In this document: in pieces, positions 24,867 to 33,110 of the stretch
Layout: every line of letters starts with the position of its first letter
Numbering within the stretch: position 1 is the first letter of the stretch
Source of the DNA: Terribium retamae
GTDB taxonomy: Bacteria; Pseudomonadota; Alphaproteobacteria; Rhizobiales; Rhizobiaceae
Assembly: GCF_022347545.1 (NCBI RefSeq)
Contig: NZ_JAKREW010000024.1
Location: forward strand, 21,339-85,338
Direction: 5' to 3'
Length of the DNA stretch: 64,000 nt
The notes under the pieces: generated by a model
Database searches by the model: none
What the model was told of the DNA's origin: nothing
Seen by the model: only the letters and a program-made list of their open reading frames with translations
Position numbers and translations under genes: made by a program

Positions 24867-25541
24867 ATGAAGATTCTGGTCATCGAAGACGATCGGGAAG
24901 CCGCCGACTATCTGGAAAAGGCCTTCACGGAGGCGGGGCATACCGCCCATGTCGCCGGCGACGGAGAGACTGGCTTTGCGCTGGCCGACAGCGGCGACTA
25001 TGACGTGATGGTGGTCGATCGCATGCTGCCACGCCGCGACGGCCTTTCGGTGATCGCGGCGCTGCGGTCGCGGGGCAATACAACGCCGGTGCTCATCCTT
25101 TCCGCGCTTGGTGAGGTGGATGACCGCGTCACCGGTCTGCGTGCGGGTGGGGACGACTATCTGACCAAGCCTTATGCCTTCTCCGAACTGCTGGCGCGCG
25201 TCGAGGTGCTGAACCGTCGCGCCGGCGTGAAGGAGAGCGAGACCGTCTACAGGAGTGGTGATCTCGAACTCGACCGGCTTTCCCACTCGGTTAAGCGTGC
25301 GGGCAAAGAGATCGTCTTGCAGCCCCGGGAATTTCGCCTGCTTGAATATCTGATGCGCCATGCCGGCCAGGTGGTGACGCGTACCATGCTGCTTGAGAAT
25401 GTCTGGGATTATCACTTCGATCCGCAGACCAACGTCATCGACGTGCACGTGTCGCGACTGCGGGGCAAGATCGAGAAGGGCTTCGAAAAGCCGATCCTGC
25501 ATACCATCCGCGGCGCCGGCTATATGCTGAAGAGCGGCTAA
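24867..25541 (+). CDS. OmpR-family response regulator
   Basis: A 224-residue response regulator with receiver domain (E-D-D at 8-9 region, phospho-acceptor D51 in VVDRMLPRRDG, K in LTKPYAFSELLAR) and a C-terminal winged helix (LQPREFRLLEYLMRHAGQVVTRTMLLENVW). The sequence resembles the CusR/TctD-like subgroup. The ATG at 24867 is the natural start; the frame is open about 80 bases further up without family resemblance. It precedes its probable partner kinase by 6 bases and follows degP, which suggests envelope stress sensing. The target genes are unknown. Confidence 0.88.
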   Translation: MKILVIEDDREAADYLEKAFTEAGHTAHVAGDGETGFALADSGDYDVMVVDRMLPRRDGLSVIAALRSRGNTTPVLILSALGEVDDRVTGLRAGGDDYLTKPYAFSELLARVEVLNRRAGVKESETVYRSGDLELDRLSHSVKRAGKEIVLQPREFRLLEYLMRHAGQVVTRTMLLENVWDYHFDPQTNVIDVHVSRLRGKIEKGFEKPILHTIRGAGYMLKSG

Positions 25542-25547
25542 GCGCCA

Positions 25548-27035
25548 ATGGCTCTTACCGTGCCAGCCATCATGAAGACGACGGCGGCGCGCCTCTCCGC
25601 GCTGTATCTTCTGCTGTTCGCGATCTGTGCCGTCCTCCTGGTCTTCTACATGACCTCGCTGTCGGCGCGTATGCTGACGGCGCAGACCCAGGAAACCATC
25701 AACGAAGAGGTGGCGGATCTCGCACGCTCCTATCAGCGTGGCGGTCTGCCATTCCTCGTGCGCACCATGGAGCGGCGGTCGCGTGCGCCCGGCGCGAATC
25801 TCTACATGATTGCTGATCCGAACGGTGAGGTTCTGGCCGGCAACGTCCAGAGCATCGAGCCTGGGGTGATCGCGCGGGAGGGCTGGACCGAAATCCCGTT
25901 CTCCTATGAGCGTTACGGCGAGAGCACTGGTGGCGAACAGGCTCAAGGCGCGAATGACGCCGGAAAAACATCCGGGCAGGCATCGCCTCAGATTCGGCGC
26001 AACAAAGGACACGACGCCATAGCGCTCGTGGTGCGGCTGCCCAACCAGATGATCCTGCTGGTCGGTCGCGATCTCGGCGAGCCAGAGCGGTTCCGCAGCG
26101 TTGTGCGCCGGGCACTCACCTTGACACTGGGCATGATGGGCCTAGGTGCGTTGCTGATCTGGTTCCTGGTCGGTCGCACCGCGTTGAAGCGCATAGACAA
26201 CGTGTCGGAAGCCAGTCGCCGCATCATGGGTGGCGACCTCACCGGTCGGCTTCCGGTGACCGGCGCAGGCGACGAATTCGACCGCCTTTCGGAGAATCTC
26301 AATGCAATGCTTGCGCGCATCGCCACCTTGAACGAAGGCCTGAAACAAGTTTCCGACAACATCGCACACGATCTCAAGACGCCGCTGACGAGGCTGCGCA
26401 ACCGCGCCGAGGCTGTGTTGTCGGGCAAGCACAGCGCGGCCGACTACAAAGCTGCGCTGGAAGGTACGATCGCTGAGTCCGACCAACTCATCAAAACTTT
26501 CAACGCCATCCTGATGATTTCGCGGCTGGAGGCCGGATATTCGTCCGAGAATACGACTCAGGTCGATCTCGCAGCGACCGTGCGCGATGTCGTTGAACTT
26601 TATGAGCCGGTTGCGGAAGAAGCCGGCGTGACTCTGGAGGCCAACGTCACCGGCCCATATCTGATCGAAGGCAATCGCGAACTGATCGGGCAGGCGCTTT
26701 CGAACATCGTCGACAATGCCATCAAATATTCCACCGATGCGACAGTCAAACCGGCGGTGAAGGTTTCGCTCGAGCACATTGCAGGCAAGATCAATCTCGT
26801 TGTTGCCGACAATGGCCAGGGTATTCCGGATGACGCCGATCGCGCACGTGTCACCGAGCGTTTCGTCCGGCTGGAAAAGAGCCGTTCGCAGCCGGGATCG
26901 GGGCTCGGGCTCAGCCTCGCCAAGGCAATCATGAAATTCCACAAGGGTACCCTTGATCTGCAACCCGCCGATCCCGGACTATGTGTCGTCATGAGCTTTC
27001 CGGAACGGGAAGCGGCGCAGGGGAGAAACGGATGA
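25548..27035 (+). CDS. Sensor histidine kinase paired with the preceding regulator
   Basis: A 495-residue inner-membrane kinase with two helices (about residues 15-37 and 190-212) around a periplasmic domain of about 150 residues that holds a Gln/Gly/Ala-rich low-complexity part. A HAMP domain follows (RRIMGGDLTGRLPVTGAGDEFDRL). The phospho-acceptor box HDLKTPLTRLRNRAE has H274. The ATPase domain shows NIVDNAIKYS, DNGQGIPDD and GSGLGLSLAKAI. It is 6 bases after the regulator gene and its stop overlaps the glnE start (ATGA), so all three are probably co-transcribed. Confidence 0.88.
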   Translation: MALTVPAIMKTTAARLSALYLLLFAICAVLLVFYMTSLSARMLTAQTQETINEEVADLARSYQRGGLPFLVRTMERRSRAPGANLYMIADPNGEVLAGNVQSIEPGVIAREGWTEIPFSYERYGESTGGEQAQGANDAGKTSGQASPQIRRNKGHDAIALVVRLPNQMILLVGRDLGEPERFRSVVRRALTLTLGMMGLGALLIWFLVGRTALKRIDNVSEASRRIMGGDLTGRLPVTGAGDEFDRLSENLNAMLARIATLNEGLKQVSDNIAHDLKTPLTRLRNRAEAVLSGKHSAADYKAALEGTIAESDQLIKTFNAILMISRLEAGYSSENTTQVDLAATVRDVVELYEPVAEEAGVTLEANVTGPYLIEGNRELIGQALSNIVDNAIKYSTDATVKPAVKVSLEHIAGKINLVVADNGQGIPDDADRARVTERFVRLEKSRSQPGSGLGLSLAKAIMKFHKGTLDLQPADPGLCVVMSFPEREAAQGRNG

Positions 27036-29998
27036 CGGCAAGTGCAGCGGCAGCCCGGGACAAGCTGAACTGGCGACTCGAACCGAAAACCAGGCTCGTA
27101 CCCCTCGATGCCGGGCATGCCCGCGATAAACTCGCCGATATCGTTGCCGCAGCCAAGGAAGATGAATTGCCGCGTTTGGCAAAGTTCCTGTCCGGCAAGG
27201 GCCCGGCACAGGATTTTCTTGCCGCGGTCTTCGATCTTTCTCCCTTCCTGCGTGACCTTGCCAGGCGCAGGCCGCAGATACTCGACGCCTTGCTCGACGA
27301 AACGGTTGAACAGCGGCTCGAGACAGTCAACAAGGCGATGGCGGCCGCGGCACGCGCCGAAAATGCCTCCGAACAGAACCTGATGATGGAATTGCGCCGC
27401 TTGAAAGCGGAGGCACATTTCCTGATCGCACTGGATGATCTGAGCGGTGTCGCGGAGACTGCGCTGACCGTGCGACGTCTGTCGGACCTTGCCGACGCCT
27501 CTATTCGCGCGGCGGTCGATTTCCTGCTGCGCGACGCCCATGCACAGGGCAAGTTGAAGCTGGCCGATCCCGAAAACCCCACGCTGAAATCCGGCTGGGT
27601 TCTGCTTGGTATGGGCAAGCTCGGCGCCCATGAACTGAACTTTTCCTCCGACATCGACCTTGTCGTTTTCTTCGATCCCGAAGCGCCGGCGGTGATCGAT
27701 CCGCTGGATGGCACCGAGATGTTCTCGCGATTGACCCGCAGGCTGGTTCGCATTCTGCAGGATCGTACCGAACACGGTTACGTCTTCCGTACCGATCTCA
27801 GGCTGAGACCGGATCCCGGCTCGACACCGCTTGCGATCCCGATCGAAGCGGCGCTGACCTACTACGAGGGGCGAGGCCAGAACTGGGAGCGGGCAGCGAT
27901 GATCAAGGCCCGACCCGTGGCCGGCGACATCGCCGCCGGGAAGGCTTTCCTGAAGGAACTCCAGCCCTATGTCTGGCGCAAATACATGGACTATGCGGCG
28001 ATCGCCGACGTCCATTCGATCAAGCGCCAGATCCATGCCCACAAGGGCCACGGCGAGGTCGCCGTAAAAGGCCACAATGTCAAGCTCGGCCGCGGCGGCA
28101 TCCGCGAGATCGAGTTCTTCGTGCAGACCCAGCAGCTGATCGCCGGAGGCCGGTTTCCCGAGCTGCGTGGACGCGAGACGGTGCCGATGCTGGGGGAACT
28201 TGCGGCGCGCGGCTGGATCACGACCGAAGCGCGCGACGTGCTTGCCAATCAATACTGGTTCCTGCGCCGTGTCGAGCACGCCATCCAGATGGTGGCGGAT
28301 GAGCAGACCCACATGTTGCCGGAAGATGACGAGGGGCTGGAACGAATCGCCCACATGCTGGGCTACAAGGACGCCGATAGCTTCGCTGCTGCTTTCCGTG
28401 CAGCTTTGCAGCAGGTAGAGGGGCACTATGCTGCCTTGTTCGAAGCGGCACCCGAACTGTCGGCCGGTGTCGGCAACCTGGTCTTCACTGGCGATGTCGA
28501 CGATCCCGACACACTGCAAACCCTGCACCAGATGGGGTTCCAGCGCCCGAGCGATATCTGTCGTGTCATCCGCACCTGGCATTTCGGCCGCTATCGCGTG
28601 ACACGGTCGGCAGAGGCGCGCGAACGCCTCACCGAACTTACGCCAGCCTTGCTGGAAGCGTTCGGCAAGACGCGCCGCGCCGACGAGGCCTTGATGCGCT
28701 TCGACGAATTCCTCTCTGGTTTGCCGGCTGGCATCCAGCTGTTTTCGCTGCTGCAATCCAATCCCGGTCTGCTGCGCCTGATGGCGACGATCATGGGCGC
28801 GGCGCCCCGGCTGGCGGCGATCATTACGCGCCGCCCACATGTGTTCGACGGCTTGCTCGATCCGGCCTTGCTGACCGAGTTGCCCAACCGCGCCTACCTT
28901 TCGGGACGACTTGCCGCCTTTATCGATGGTGATCGTCCCTACGAGGACGTGCTCGACCGGCTGCGCATCTTCGCGGCTGAACAAAAGTTTCTCATTGGCG
29001 TACGTCTCCTTGCCGGCTCCATCGATTCGATGCGTGCCGGCCGGGCGTTCTCCGATCTGGCCGACCTTACCATCGGCGCCGCCTTGCAGGCCGTGATGGA
29101 CGAGTTCGCACAGCGCCACGGCCGCGTGCCCGGCGGCAGGGTGACGCTCCTGGGCATGGGCAAGCTCGGTAGCCGAGAGCTGACTGCCGGCTCCGATGTC
29201 GACTTGATCCTTCTCTACGACCATGATGAGCAGGCTGAAGAATCCGACGGCGAAAAACCGCTGGCGCCGTCGCACTATTTTGCACGCCTCACGCAGCGCC
29301 TGATCGCTGCCGTTTCGGCACCAACAGCCGAGGGCGTGCTGTACGAACTGGACTTGCGGCTGCGTCCTTCGGGCAACAAGGGGCCGGTGGCGACGCATGT
29401 CGACGCCTTCCGCAAATATCAGAGGCAGGAAGCCTGGACCTGGGAGCAGATGGCTCTGACACGGGCGAGGGCGATTGCCGGCGACGAGGCACTTTGCGCT
29501 GAAATCGATGCTGAGGTGACTTCAATCCTCGCTCAACCGCGCGACCGCGCGAAAGTGGCAGCTGAGGCCGTCGAAATGCGCAAGCTGATTGAGCAGGAAA
29601 AGCCGCCGCACGATCTGTGGGACATCAAGCTAGTTCCCGGAGGCTTGATCGACCTGGAATTCATAGCCCAGGTCGCGACCATTACCGGCCAGCTCGAAGG
29701 CGATATGCGCACGCCTGGTACCATCCAGACTTTAGCGCGGCTCGACCCCGAATTTGCCGAGCCGGATATCAAGCAGGAACTGCACGACGCATATTCGCTT
29801 TATTTAGCGGTCAGCCAGATGATCAGGTTGTGCCTGACGAGCACATTTGAACGCGATGACGTGCCGCCAGGTTTGGTAGACCTGCTTCTGGCGGCGACCG
29901 ATCTGCCGGACTTCAAGGTGCTGGAAGCGCACCTCAAAGAGACGTCGCAAAAGGTGAGAGAGAATTTCGACCTTTTGCTGCGTGGGAAACGCTCGTGA
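27032..29998 (+). CDS. glnE: Bifunctional glutamine synthetase adenylyltransferase/adenylyl-removing enzyme
   Basis: A 988-residue enzyme that attaches AMP to, and removes it from, glutamine synthetase according to the state of PII and glutamine. It has the normal two-lobed form: the N-terminal adenylyl-removing nucleotidyltransferase motif GMGKLGAHELNFSSDIDLV (about 193-211) and the C-terminal adenylyltransferase motif GMGKLGSRELTAGSDVDLI (about 708-726), each followed by a helical GlnD-PII-uridylyltransferase-like domain (KLGRGGIREIEFFVQ, VPGGLIDLEFIAQ). The ATG at 27032 overlaps the kinase stop. Position after a two-component pair is also found in other rhizobia, as I recall. Confidence 0.96.
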   Translation: MTASAAAARDKLNWRLEPKTRLVPLDAGHARDKLADIVAAAKEDELPRLAKFLSGKGPAQDFLAAVFDLSPFLRDLARRRPQILDALLDETVEQRLETVNKAMAAAARAENASEQNLMMELRRLKAEAHFLIALDDLSGVAETALTVRRLSDLADASIRAAVDFLLRDAHAQGKLKLADPENPTLKSGWVLLGMGKLGAHELNFSSDIDLVVFFDPEAPAVIDPLDGTEMFSRLTRRLVRILQDRTEHGYVFRTDLRLRPDPGSTPLAIPIEAALTYYEGRGQNWERAAMIKARPVAGDIAAGKAFLKELQPYVWRKYMDYAAIADVHSIKRQIHAHKGHGEVAVKGHNVKLGRGGIREIEFFVQTQQLIAGGRFPELRGRETVPMLGELAARGWITTEARDVLANQYWFLRRVEHAIQMVADEQTHMLPEDDEGLERIAHMLGYKDADSFAAAFRAALQQVEGHYAALFEAAPELSAGVGNLVFTGDVDDPDTLQTLHQMGFQRPSDICRVIRTWHFGRYRVTRSAEARERLTELTPALLEAFGKTRRADEALMRFDEFLSGLPAGIQLFSLLQSNPGLLRLMATIMGAAPRLAAIITRRPHVFDGLLDPALLTELPNRAYLSGRLAAFIDGDRPYEDVLDRLRIFAAEQKFLIGVRLLAGSIDSMRAGRAFSDLADLTIGAALQAVMDEFAQRHGRVPGGRVTLLGMGKLGSRELTAGSDVDLILLYDHDEQAEESDGEKPLAPSHYFARLTQRLIAAVSAPTAEGVLYELDLRLRPSGNKGPVATHVDAFRKYQRQEAWTWEQMALTRARAIAGDEALCAEIDAEVTSILAQPRDRAKVAAEAVEMRKLIEQEKPPHDLWDIKLVPGGLIDLEFIAQVATITGQLEGDMRTPGTIQTLARLDPEFAEPDIKQELHDAYSLYLAVSQMIRLCLTSTFERDDVPPGLVDLLLAATDLPDFKVLEAHLKETSQKVRENFDLLLRGKRS

Positions 29999-30060
29999 GG
30001 AACTGACACCTCGGGGCGTTTTCCAGAGCATCGGGGGTGACGATGCAACAGGAGAAACCG

Positions 30061-30516
30061 ATGAAAAAGTCGACAAAACTTGCTTTTACATTTGTGACCC
30101 TCGCAAGCCTGGTTGGAACCGCAGCCTATGCCGAGCAGGACAAGGGCGGTGATATGCGCGATGGGTCGCGCTGGCGTCTGCAGAAGGCAGTCAGGGATTC
30201 CGACGGCGGTATCAACTTCGATCAGTTCTCGGAGGCCATGAATCCGCAACTGAAGAAAATTCTCGCCGACAATGGCGGCAAGGTCACTGTCGAACAGCTT
30301 GCCGCGGCGCTGGAAAAGGCGCGCTTCGAGCGCATGGCAAAGCGTATGATCGAGCGCTACGACAGCAAGGGCGAGGGCGTGCTGACCCAGGAGGACGTCA
30401 CCGCGCACCAGAAGAAGATGTTTGCACTGTTAGACAAGAACAATGACGGCAAGATCGGGAAGAACGAACTGCCGAAGCGTGGGGACCGTCACCATCGCCA
30501 GAGCGAGGTCGAATAA
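30061..30516 (+). CDS. Exported EF-hand calcium-binding protein
   Basis: A 151-residue exported protein. The signal peptide is MKKSTKLAFTFVTLASLVGT, cut near AAYA-EQ. The clearest calcium loop is DKNNDGKIGKNEL near the C-terminus, with D-x-N-x-D-x-K-x-G-x4-E geometry. Earlier acidic loops (YDSKGEGVLTQED and DSDGGINFDQF) look like degenerate EF-hands. The ATG at 30061 has AGGAG seven bases upstream; an ATG at 30043 is less likely. The C-terminus is basic and His-rich. It converges with the PleC-type gene across a bidirectional terminator. Confidence 0.83.
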   Translation: MKKSTKLAFTFVTLASLVGTAAYAEQDKGGDMRDGSRWRLQKAVRDSDGGINFDQFSEAMNPQLKKILADNGGKVTVEQLAAALEKARFERMAKRMIERYDSKGEGVLTQEDVTAHQKKMFALLDKNNDGKIGKNELPKRGDRHHRQSEVE

Positions 30517-30524
30517 TCTTCACT

Positions 30525-30562
30525 GAAGACGGGTCCGGCGGTTTTGCCGCCGGACAGTCTTC
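30525..30562. terminator. Bidirectional terminator between EF-hand and PleC-type genes
   Basis: Inner stem GTCCGGCGG / CCGCCGGAC with loop TTTTG and outer arms GAAGAC / GTCTTC. It lies between two convergent stop codons, 9 bases after the first. Confidence 0.65.
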
Positions 30563-32879
30563 AAGCCGCGGCCTTTACAGGTTGTGGCAATTTGCGAACG
30601 GGAATACGCACCGACACGATTGTGCCGGACCCCTCCGTGGAGCGGATCTTCAGCGCGCCGCCGTGCAGTTCGGCCAGCGAACGTGAGATGGCGAGCCCAA
30701 GGCCGGAGCCGGTGTGGTTCTTTGAGAACTGGTTCTGCACCTGTTCGAATGGACGACCGAGTTTTCCGAGTGCCGTCTTGGGAATGCCGCAGCCATTATC
30801 CTCTATGGTGAGCGTCAGCGCACCTGATGCGTTGCGAGCCTTCACAACGATATGCCCGCCCTGGCCGGTGAATTTCACGGCGTTGGAAAGCAGGTTGATG
30901 ACGATCTGCTTGATGGCGCGGCGGTCCGCAACCAGCGACAGACTGTCGGCGATGCGCGTTTCCACGGTGATGGCCTTCTGCGCCGCCTGAAGCGAGACCA
31001 CCCGCACAGTTTCCGAGATCAGCGGCCCGAGGTCGATCTGCTCCCGCTCGATCGAGAACTGGCCGGCCTCGATCTTCGACATGTCGAGAATGTCGTTGAT
31101 GACGCCGAGCAGATATTTCCCCGATGAATTGATGTCGGTGGCATATTCTTCATAGCGCTCCGAACCCAGTGGCCCGAATAGCGCTTGTTCCATCAATTCC
31201 GAAAAGCCGATGATCGCGTTCAGGGGTGTGCGCAACTCGTGCGACATGTTTGCCAGGAACTCCGACTTTGCCTGGTTGGCGGCTTCGGCGCGGTCCTTTT
31301 CGCGGATATATTTGCGGTTCAGTTCAACCAGTTCGCGGGTGCGCTCTTCTTCGGCGCGGCGAGCGAGGCTGAGGTCGTGAATCGTCGCCATCAGGCGCCG
31401 CTCGCTGTCCATCAGCTTGTCCTGGTGCTGCTTGATCTGGGTGATGTCGGAACCGACCGAGACGGTGCCGCCATCGCGGGTCTTCAGCTCGTTCACCTGA
31501 AGCCAGCGGCCGTCGCCGAGCTGGCGCTCGATCGTGATGCCGCCATGCGGGCCGTTGGTGTTGGCCAGCCGCCGTTCGGATGCGAAGGCCAGCATGCGTT
31601 CTTCGATCTCGGCGCGCGCTGTTCCTGGCATGACGCTGCGGTCGGACAGGCCATTGTCGTGCTGGAACTTTGAATTGCACATCACCAGGCGCTCATGGGC
31701 ATCCCACAGCACGAAGGATTCGTTGATGTTCTCGATGGCGGTGCGCAGCCTCAAGTCAGCCGCTTCGGAGCGCAAAGCCAGATGCCGTTGTTCAGTGACG
31801 TCGACGGCGATGCCGATGAGCTGGATTTCAGGCGCATCAGGATCCATCACCTGGGCTCGCGCGCGCATCCACACCCACTGACCATCGGCATGGCGCATGC
31901 GGAAGACCTGGTCGATCTGGTCGATCTCGCGCGCCACGATGCGCTCTGCCAGCTCGAACAGATTGCCGTCTTCAGGATGGATGATCTCGTCTACCTCGCC
32001 GAAGGACAACATCGTCTCGCAAGGTTCGTAGCCCAGCATGTCGTACATCGAGCGCGACCAATACATCTTGCCGCGCACCATGTCCCAGTCCCAGAGACCG
32101 CAGCGCCCCCTGACCAGCGCCATGTCGATGCGCTGCAGGGAGTCGCCGAGGATACGGTCGGCGCTTTTGGCGCGTGTTACCTGGCAGAAATATGCGTACA
32201 GCACGATTAGCAGAACGCCGGCGGTAAGCACGAAGAGGGTGACGTTGAGGGAGACGGCCTTACGCCACTCTGCAAAGACGGCTTCCTGTGGAATGAGAAC
32301 CGCAGCGGCGCCCTTGCCGTCGGGTCTGACATCGACCGCTGCATACCAGGCCGTTTCGCCGATATGGACTTCGAGCACGCCAGCGCGTTCGCCGAACAGG
32401 AACAGCGGCTGCCCGCCGGAAACGATGCTGTCCAGAGCGCGGCCCTGCCACCGTGTCGACTTGGGCGACACGGCCAGTACCTTGAAATCCCTGTCGGTTA
32501 CCGCCAGCACATGCTCTGCGCTGAGTGATCCCTGACGCACGGCGTCTTCCAGCAGTTCCTGCGCATCGGCGGCAGGAGCCGCAGCGCCGGCCTTGGCAAG
32601 CTCGCCTGCCGAGAGGGTAAGGATCGTCTTGGCATTGCGTTCGATATCGTCATGCCAGCTCATCATCGAGAGGAAGCGAAGGCAGGCCACGACGATGAGG
32701 AAAAGGATGATCAAGGAAGGAATCAACCGGCGCAGTACCGGCTCCGCAGCCAACAGCTTGCCGTAGGCGGGGCCAGCGATCAGCCGGGCATTGCCGATCA
32801 AGGCACTGCCGCGGCGCGGTCTGCTGCGCCACTCAAAAGCTACCCGTCCGGGCGCGCGCAACGCGTCCGCCTTGGCCAT
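30561..32879 (-). CDS. pleC: PleC-type PAS sensor histidine kinase
   Basis: A 772-residue kinase with two membrane helices (about residues 52-72 and 208-230) around a periplasmic sensor domain, then two PAS/PAC domains (about 255-375 and 380-495) and a coiled-coil. The box SHELRTPLNAIIGFSELM carries H547. The ATPase domain has NLLSNAVKFTGQGG, DNGCGIP and GSGLGLAISRSLAELHGG, close to PleC/PdhS kinases that act on DivK and PleD. In Caulobacter and Sinorhizobium PleC is mainly a DivK phosphatase opposing DivJ. I recall pleC near glnE in Sinorhizobium, which matches. Four GANTC sites lie just upstream. The gene name is a well-supported inference. Confidence 0.82.
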   Translation of the reverse strand: MAKADALRAPGRVAFEWRSRPRRGSALIGNARLIAGPAYGKLLAAEPVLRRLIPSLIILFLIVVACLRFLSMMSWHDDIERNAKTILTLSAGELAKAGAAAPAADAQELLEDAVRQGSLSAEHVLAVTDRDFKVLAVSPKSTRWQGRALDSIVSGGQPLFLFGERAGVLEVHIGETAWYAAVDVRPDGKGAAAVLIPQEAVFAEWRKAVSLNVTLFVLTAGVLLIVLYAYFCQVTRAKSADRILGDSLQRIDMALVRGRCGLWDWDMVRGKMYWSRSMYDMLGYEPCETMLSFGEVDEIIHPEDGNLFELAERIVAREIDQIDQVFRMRHADGQWVWMRARAQVMDPDAPEIQLIGIAVDVTEQRHLALRSEAADLRLRTAIENINESFVLWDAHERLVMCNSKFQHDNGLSDRSVMPGTARAEIEERMLAFASERRLANTNGPHGGITIERQLGDGRWLQVNELKTRDGGTVSVGSDITQIKQHQDKLMDSERRLMATIHDLSLARRAEEERTRELVELNRKYIREKDRAEAANQAKSEFLANMSHELRTPLNAIIGFSELMEQALFGPLGSERYEEYATDINSSGKYLLGVINDILDMSKIEAGQFSIEREQIDLGPLISETVRVVSLQAAQKAITVETRIADSLSLVADRRAIKQIVINLLSNAVKFTGQGGHIVVKARNASGALTLTIEDNGCGIPKTALGKLGRPFEQVQNQFSKNHTGSGLGLAISRSLAELHGGALKIRSTEGSGTIVSVRIPVRKLPQPVKAAA

Positions 32880-32931
32880 TTAATGGCTCCCCGAATTTTC
32901 CCCGATGATGACCCGGCAACACCGTACTTCC

Positions 32932-33001
32932 GAATCGTCATTAAAGAATCAAAGGTGATTCGCCTTGTCCAGTGGGTGGGGAGAAAAAAGATTGAAGAAT
33001 C
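32932..33001 (-). promoter_or_regulatory. Cluster of four GANTC (CcrM) sites upstream of pleC
   Basis: GAATC at 32932-32936, GAATC at 32946-32950, GATTC at 32957-32961 and GAATC at 32997-33001, in the 231-bp region between pleC and pepN. GANTC is methylated by CcrM in this class and controls cell-cycle promoters together with GcrA. Confidence 0.55.
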
Positions 33002-33110
33002 AGTAAATCGATCGATATTCCCGCGCGGCCGCGCAGGCTGCCCGGAAAATCGCGTCGGTATCAGCCGCGCCGGTCTGTTAACGCGGAAGGTAGAAGCTTC
33101 ATTCAGATAT

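Noticed and set aside
26600..29398. 932-codon minus-strand frame antisense to glnE
   Set aside because: Very long, but lies entirely against glnE and the end of the kinase gene; composition is Gln/Arg/His-rich without domains, as expected for an antisense shadow in GC-rich DNA.
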